In this document: piece after piece, positions 62,571 through 64,000 of the stretch | Layout of the letters: each line of letters begins with the position of its first letter | How positions within the stretch are numbered: the stretch's first letter is position 1 | Assembly (NCBI RefSeq): GCF_014197615.1 | Contig: NZ_JACIFY010000018.1 | Coordinates: 47,586-111,585 of the forward strand | From: Rhizobium esperanzae | GTDB taxonomy: Bacteria > Pseudomonadota > Alphaproteobacteria > Rhizobiales > Rhizobiaceae | Direction of reading: 5' to 3' | DNA: 64,000 nucleotides | Position numbers and translations under genes: made by a program | The notes under the pieces: generated by a model | The model's database searches: none | Told to the model about the DNA's origin: nothing | What the model saw: only the letters and a program-made list of their open reading frames with translations

Positions 62571-62720
62571 AGCCCCTCATCCGGCTGCCGCCACCGTCCT
62601 GCGGCCCCCCGTAAACGGGGCGAAGGGACCTGGCCGCGACCTCTCCGTCCCTCGCCAACCTCTGGCAGGGCACGTTCCCTCGCCCCGTTTACGGGGAGAG
62701 GGTTAGGGTGAGGGGCAGCT
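62571..62720. repeat. RIME-type rhizobial intergenic palindromic element
   Basis: About 150 bases bounded by AGCCCCTCA and TGAGGGGCAG, with inner arms CCGTAAACGGGG (62608-62619) and CCCCGTTTACGGGG (62683-62696). The motif set is that of rhizobial intergenic mosaic elements. It sits inside the hpa operon, between hpaD and gabD, where its hairpin may affect mRNA stability. Confidence 0.7.
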
Positions 62721-62747
62721 ATCTGCGCAAATCGAACAGCGGTAGCC

Positions 62748-63728
62748 CTAAGGCGCAATGATCGGCTGCGCCTTCAAATCAGGCTCGACTACTTCGGCGC
62801 CGGCAAACAGGCTGCCATGCTCGAACCAGGACTTGGGAGCCGGCGCGCCCCAGAGCGTCTGGCGCTGCGGATCCTTGAGATCCCATTTGATCGGCTCCAG
62901 ATCAGGATCGACCGTCTGATAGTCCGAGCAGTAGATTTCGATGCGATGGCCGTCCGGATCGAGGATATAGAGGAAGAAGGCGTTGGAGATGCCGTGGCGG
63001 CCCGGGCCGCGCTCGATATTGGCGACCCAGCCGGTGGTCGCCATCAGGTCGAGCAGGTCGATGATGTTGAGCGGCGTCGGCACCCAGAAAGCAGTGTGGT
63101 GCAGGCGCGGGCCGCGGCCGTTGGTGAAGGCAATGTCGTGGACGCCGCCCTTGCGGTGCGTCCAGGCAGCCCAGAGACGACCAGTCTCGGCGTCCTCGGT
63201 ATATTCGGTGACGCGGAAACCGAGCTCGTTGTAGAAGGCGACGCTCTCGTCGACATTCTTGGAGAAGCAGTTGAAGTGATCGATGCGCAGCGGCTTGACG
63301 CCCTTGTAGAGCGCATATTTCTGATGGATCGGCGGCAGGCGGTCCATCTTCGAATAGAATTCGAGCGGAATGCCGTGGGGATCGCGGGTGCGGAAGGTGC
63401 GCGCCTGGTAGGGGCGCTCAACCCATTCCACAGGCAGGCCCTTGTTCTTGAAGAAATGGGCGGCCTTGTCGAGATCCTCGTCACTGAAGACCTTGAAGCC
63501 CAGATCGCGGGCTTCGGCCTTGTCGGATTTCTTCAGCACGATGCAATGATGGCCACGCTCTTCGAGCGCGCGGAGATAGATCGTATCAGCGGTCTCGTCC
63601 GTGACCTGCAGGCCGAGCGTATCGACATAGAAGGCGCGGGATTTGGCGAGATCGGTGACGCCGAATTCGACATGGCTGAGACGCACGATGTTGAAGGGCG
63701 GATAGAGATTAGGTGTCGGTATCGGCAT
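62748..63728 (-). CDS. hpaD: 3,4-dihydroxyphenylacetate 2,3-dioxygenase (homoprotocatechuate extradiol dioxygenase)
   Basis: A 326-residue type I extradiol dioxygenase of the VOC fold. Its second module supplies the 2-His-1-Glu metal site: His in LRIDHFNCFSK, His in RLHHTAFWV, and Glu in GHRIEIYCSDY. RLSHVEFGVTDLAKSRAFY opens the first module. Size and motifs match Mn/Fe homoprotocatechuate dioxygenases. It opens the ring at the 2,3 position. GAGGAGG precedes the ATG at 63728; the frame continues upstream but overlaps hpaE. Confidence 0.9.
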   Translation of the reverse strand: MPIPTPNLYPPFNIVRLSHVEFGVTDLAKSRAFYVDTLGLQVTDETADTIYLRALEERGHHCIVLKKSDKAEARDLGFKVFSDEDLDKAAHFFKNKGLPVEWVERPYQARTFRTRDPHGIPLEFYSKMDRLPPIHQKYALYKGVKPLRIDHFNCFSKNVDESVAFYNELGFRVTEYTEDAETGRLWAAWTHRKGGVHDIAFTNGRGPRLHHTAFWVPTPLNIIDLLDLMATTGWVANIERGPGRHGISNAFFLYILDPDGHRIEIYCSDYQTVDPDLEPIKWDLKDPQRQTLWGAPAPKSWFEHGSLFAGAEVVEPDLKAQPIIAP

Positions 63729-63792
63729 CGGTTCCTCCTCGGCCCATCGCTCCCAAAGAACTGCGGGCCATATGTGTAGTGGATATTGCGTA

Positions 63793-64000
63793 TCAACCGC
63801 CGAGCTTCTGGATGGCGTGCGGCTTGGTGGCGAAGGCGACGTTTTTGGTTTCCATGTAGAAATCGAAGGACCAGTCGCCGCCGTCGCGGCCGATGCCGGA
63901 GTTCTTGACACCGCCGAAGGGCGTCGGCAGGTGGCGGACGTTTTCCGAATTCACCCAGATCATCCCGGCATCGAGATGGTCGGTGAAGCGGAAGGCGCGG
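63793..64000 (-). CDS. hpaE: 5-carboxymethyl-2-hydroxymuconate semialdehyde dehydrogenase, C-terminal part (5' end outside window)
   Basis: The minus strand enters from the right edge and stops at 63793-63795. The 68 visible residues read as the end of an aldehyde dehydrogenase: AGMIWVNSENVRHLPTPFGG, VKNSGIGRDGGDWSF, FYMETKNVAFATKPHAIQKLGG. This C-terminus is characteristic of HpaE, which oxidises the ring-cleavage product of HpaD, encoded 64 bases downstream. The catalytic Cys lies beyond the window. Confidence 0.85.
   Translation of the reverse strand, partial: RAFRFTDHLDAGMIWVNSENVRHLPTPFGGVKNSGIGRDGGDWSFDFYMETKNVAFATKPHAIQKLGG

Noticed and set aside
1..64000. tRNA, rRNA, CRISPR arrays, insertion sequences, replication origin
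   Set aside because: Looked for by eye on both strands; no cloverleaf, spaced direct repeats, transposase motifs or iteron clusters were seen.

Overview
The window is high-GC alphaproteobacterial DNA that reads as an accessory replicon or accessory chromosomal region of Rhizobium (R. leguminosarum/R. etli type). The basis is rhizopine-type moc genes, an actP/hmrR-type copper locus, EcfG-type (GGAAC-N17-GTT) promoters and rhizobial intergenic palindromic repeats. No rRNA, tRNA, CRISPR array, transposase or replication origin was seen. Nearly all functional calls come from motif and family recognition by eye.

Layout. (1) 1-13.2 kb: a secretion locus. The tail of one DUF4082 protein is followed by a CobW-type GTPase. 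A very large DUF4082/cadherin-like protein with an N,N-dimethylformamidase-like domain is followed by a second CobW GTPase. A small unknown protein and a type I secretion pair (HlyB-like ABC exporter with a degenerate C39 domain, and an HlyD adaptor) come next. (2) 13.2-21.4 kb: a decayed PatB/MalY aminotransferase, a small secreted protein, a cupin, and a minus-strand set of VOC protein, MFS exporter, ChrR-like cupin, Zn-alcohol dehydrogenase and FAD amine oxidase. The last set is preceded by two overlapping mini-ORFs and a LysR gene. (3) 21.4-27.5 kb: copper homeostasis. This holds a CueR/HmrR regulator, a CopA/ActP ATPase, a CopZ chaperone, a multicopper oxidase and an MBL-fold hydrolase, with two mirror-image CueR-type promoters between copA and copZ. 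(4) 27.5-32 kb: an SDR gene, an SDR pseudogene and a YdiJ-like FAD/Fe-S dehydrogenase.

(5) 32-39.7 kb: a stress and signalling block. It contains a ClpP-like protein whose catalytic Asp appears replaced, a small membrane protein, a broken Crp/Fnr gene, a CheB-type methylesterase, a giant CheB/CheR/PAS/HWE-kinase fusion, a single-domain response regulator and a small conserved protein. Three sites matching the EcfG general-stress promoter lie in front of three of these genes. (6) 40.1-45.8 kb: a moc-like set (hydroxylase, Rieske ferredoxin, sugar-binding protein, ferredoxin reductase, TIM-barrel isomerase) followed by glutathione-dependent formaldehyde dehydrogenase. The arrangement suits oxidative O-demethylation with formaldehyde clearance. 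(7) 45.9-64 kb: aromatic amine or aromatic acid catabolism. It holds an HpaR-like MarR and a FeaR-like AraC regulator, an aldehyde dehydrogenase, a GMC oxidoreductase, a branched-chain-type ABC importer and a second AraC regulator. A minus-strand homoprotocatechuate meta-cleavage operon (hpaE, hpaD, gabD-like, FAH protein, hpaH, hpaI) continues into moaE/moaF-like genes known from monoamine regulons.

The two least explained parts are the duplicated DUF4082-CobW module attached to a type I exporter, and the stress block with its degenerate ClpP and CheB domains.
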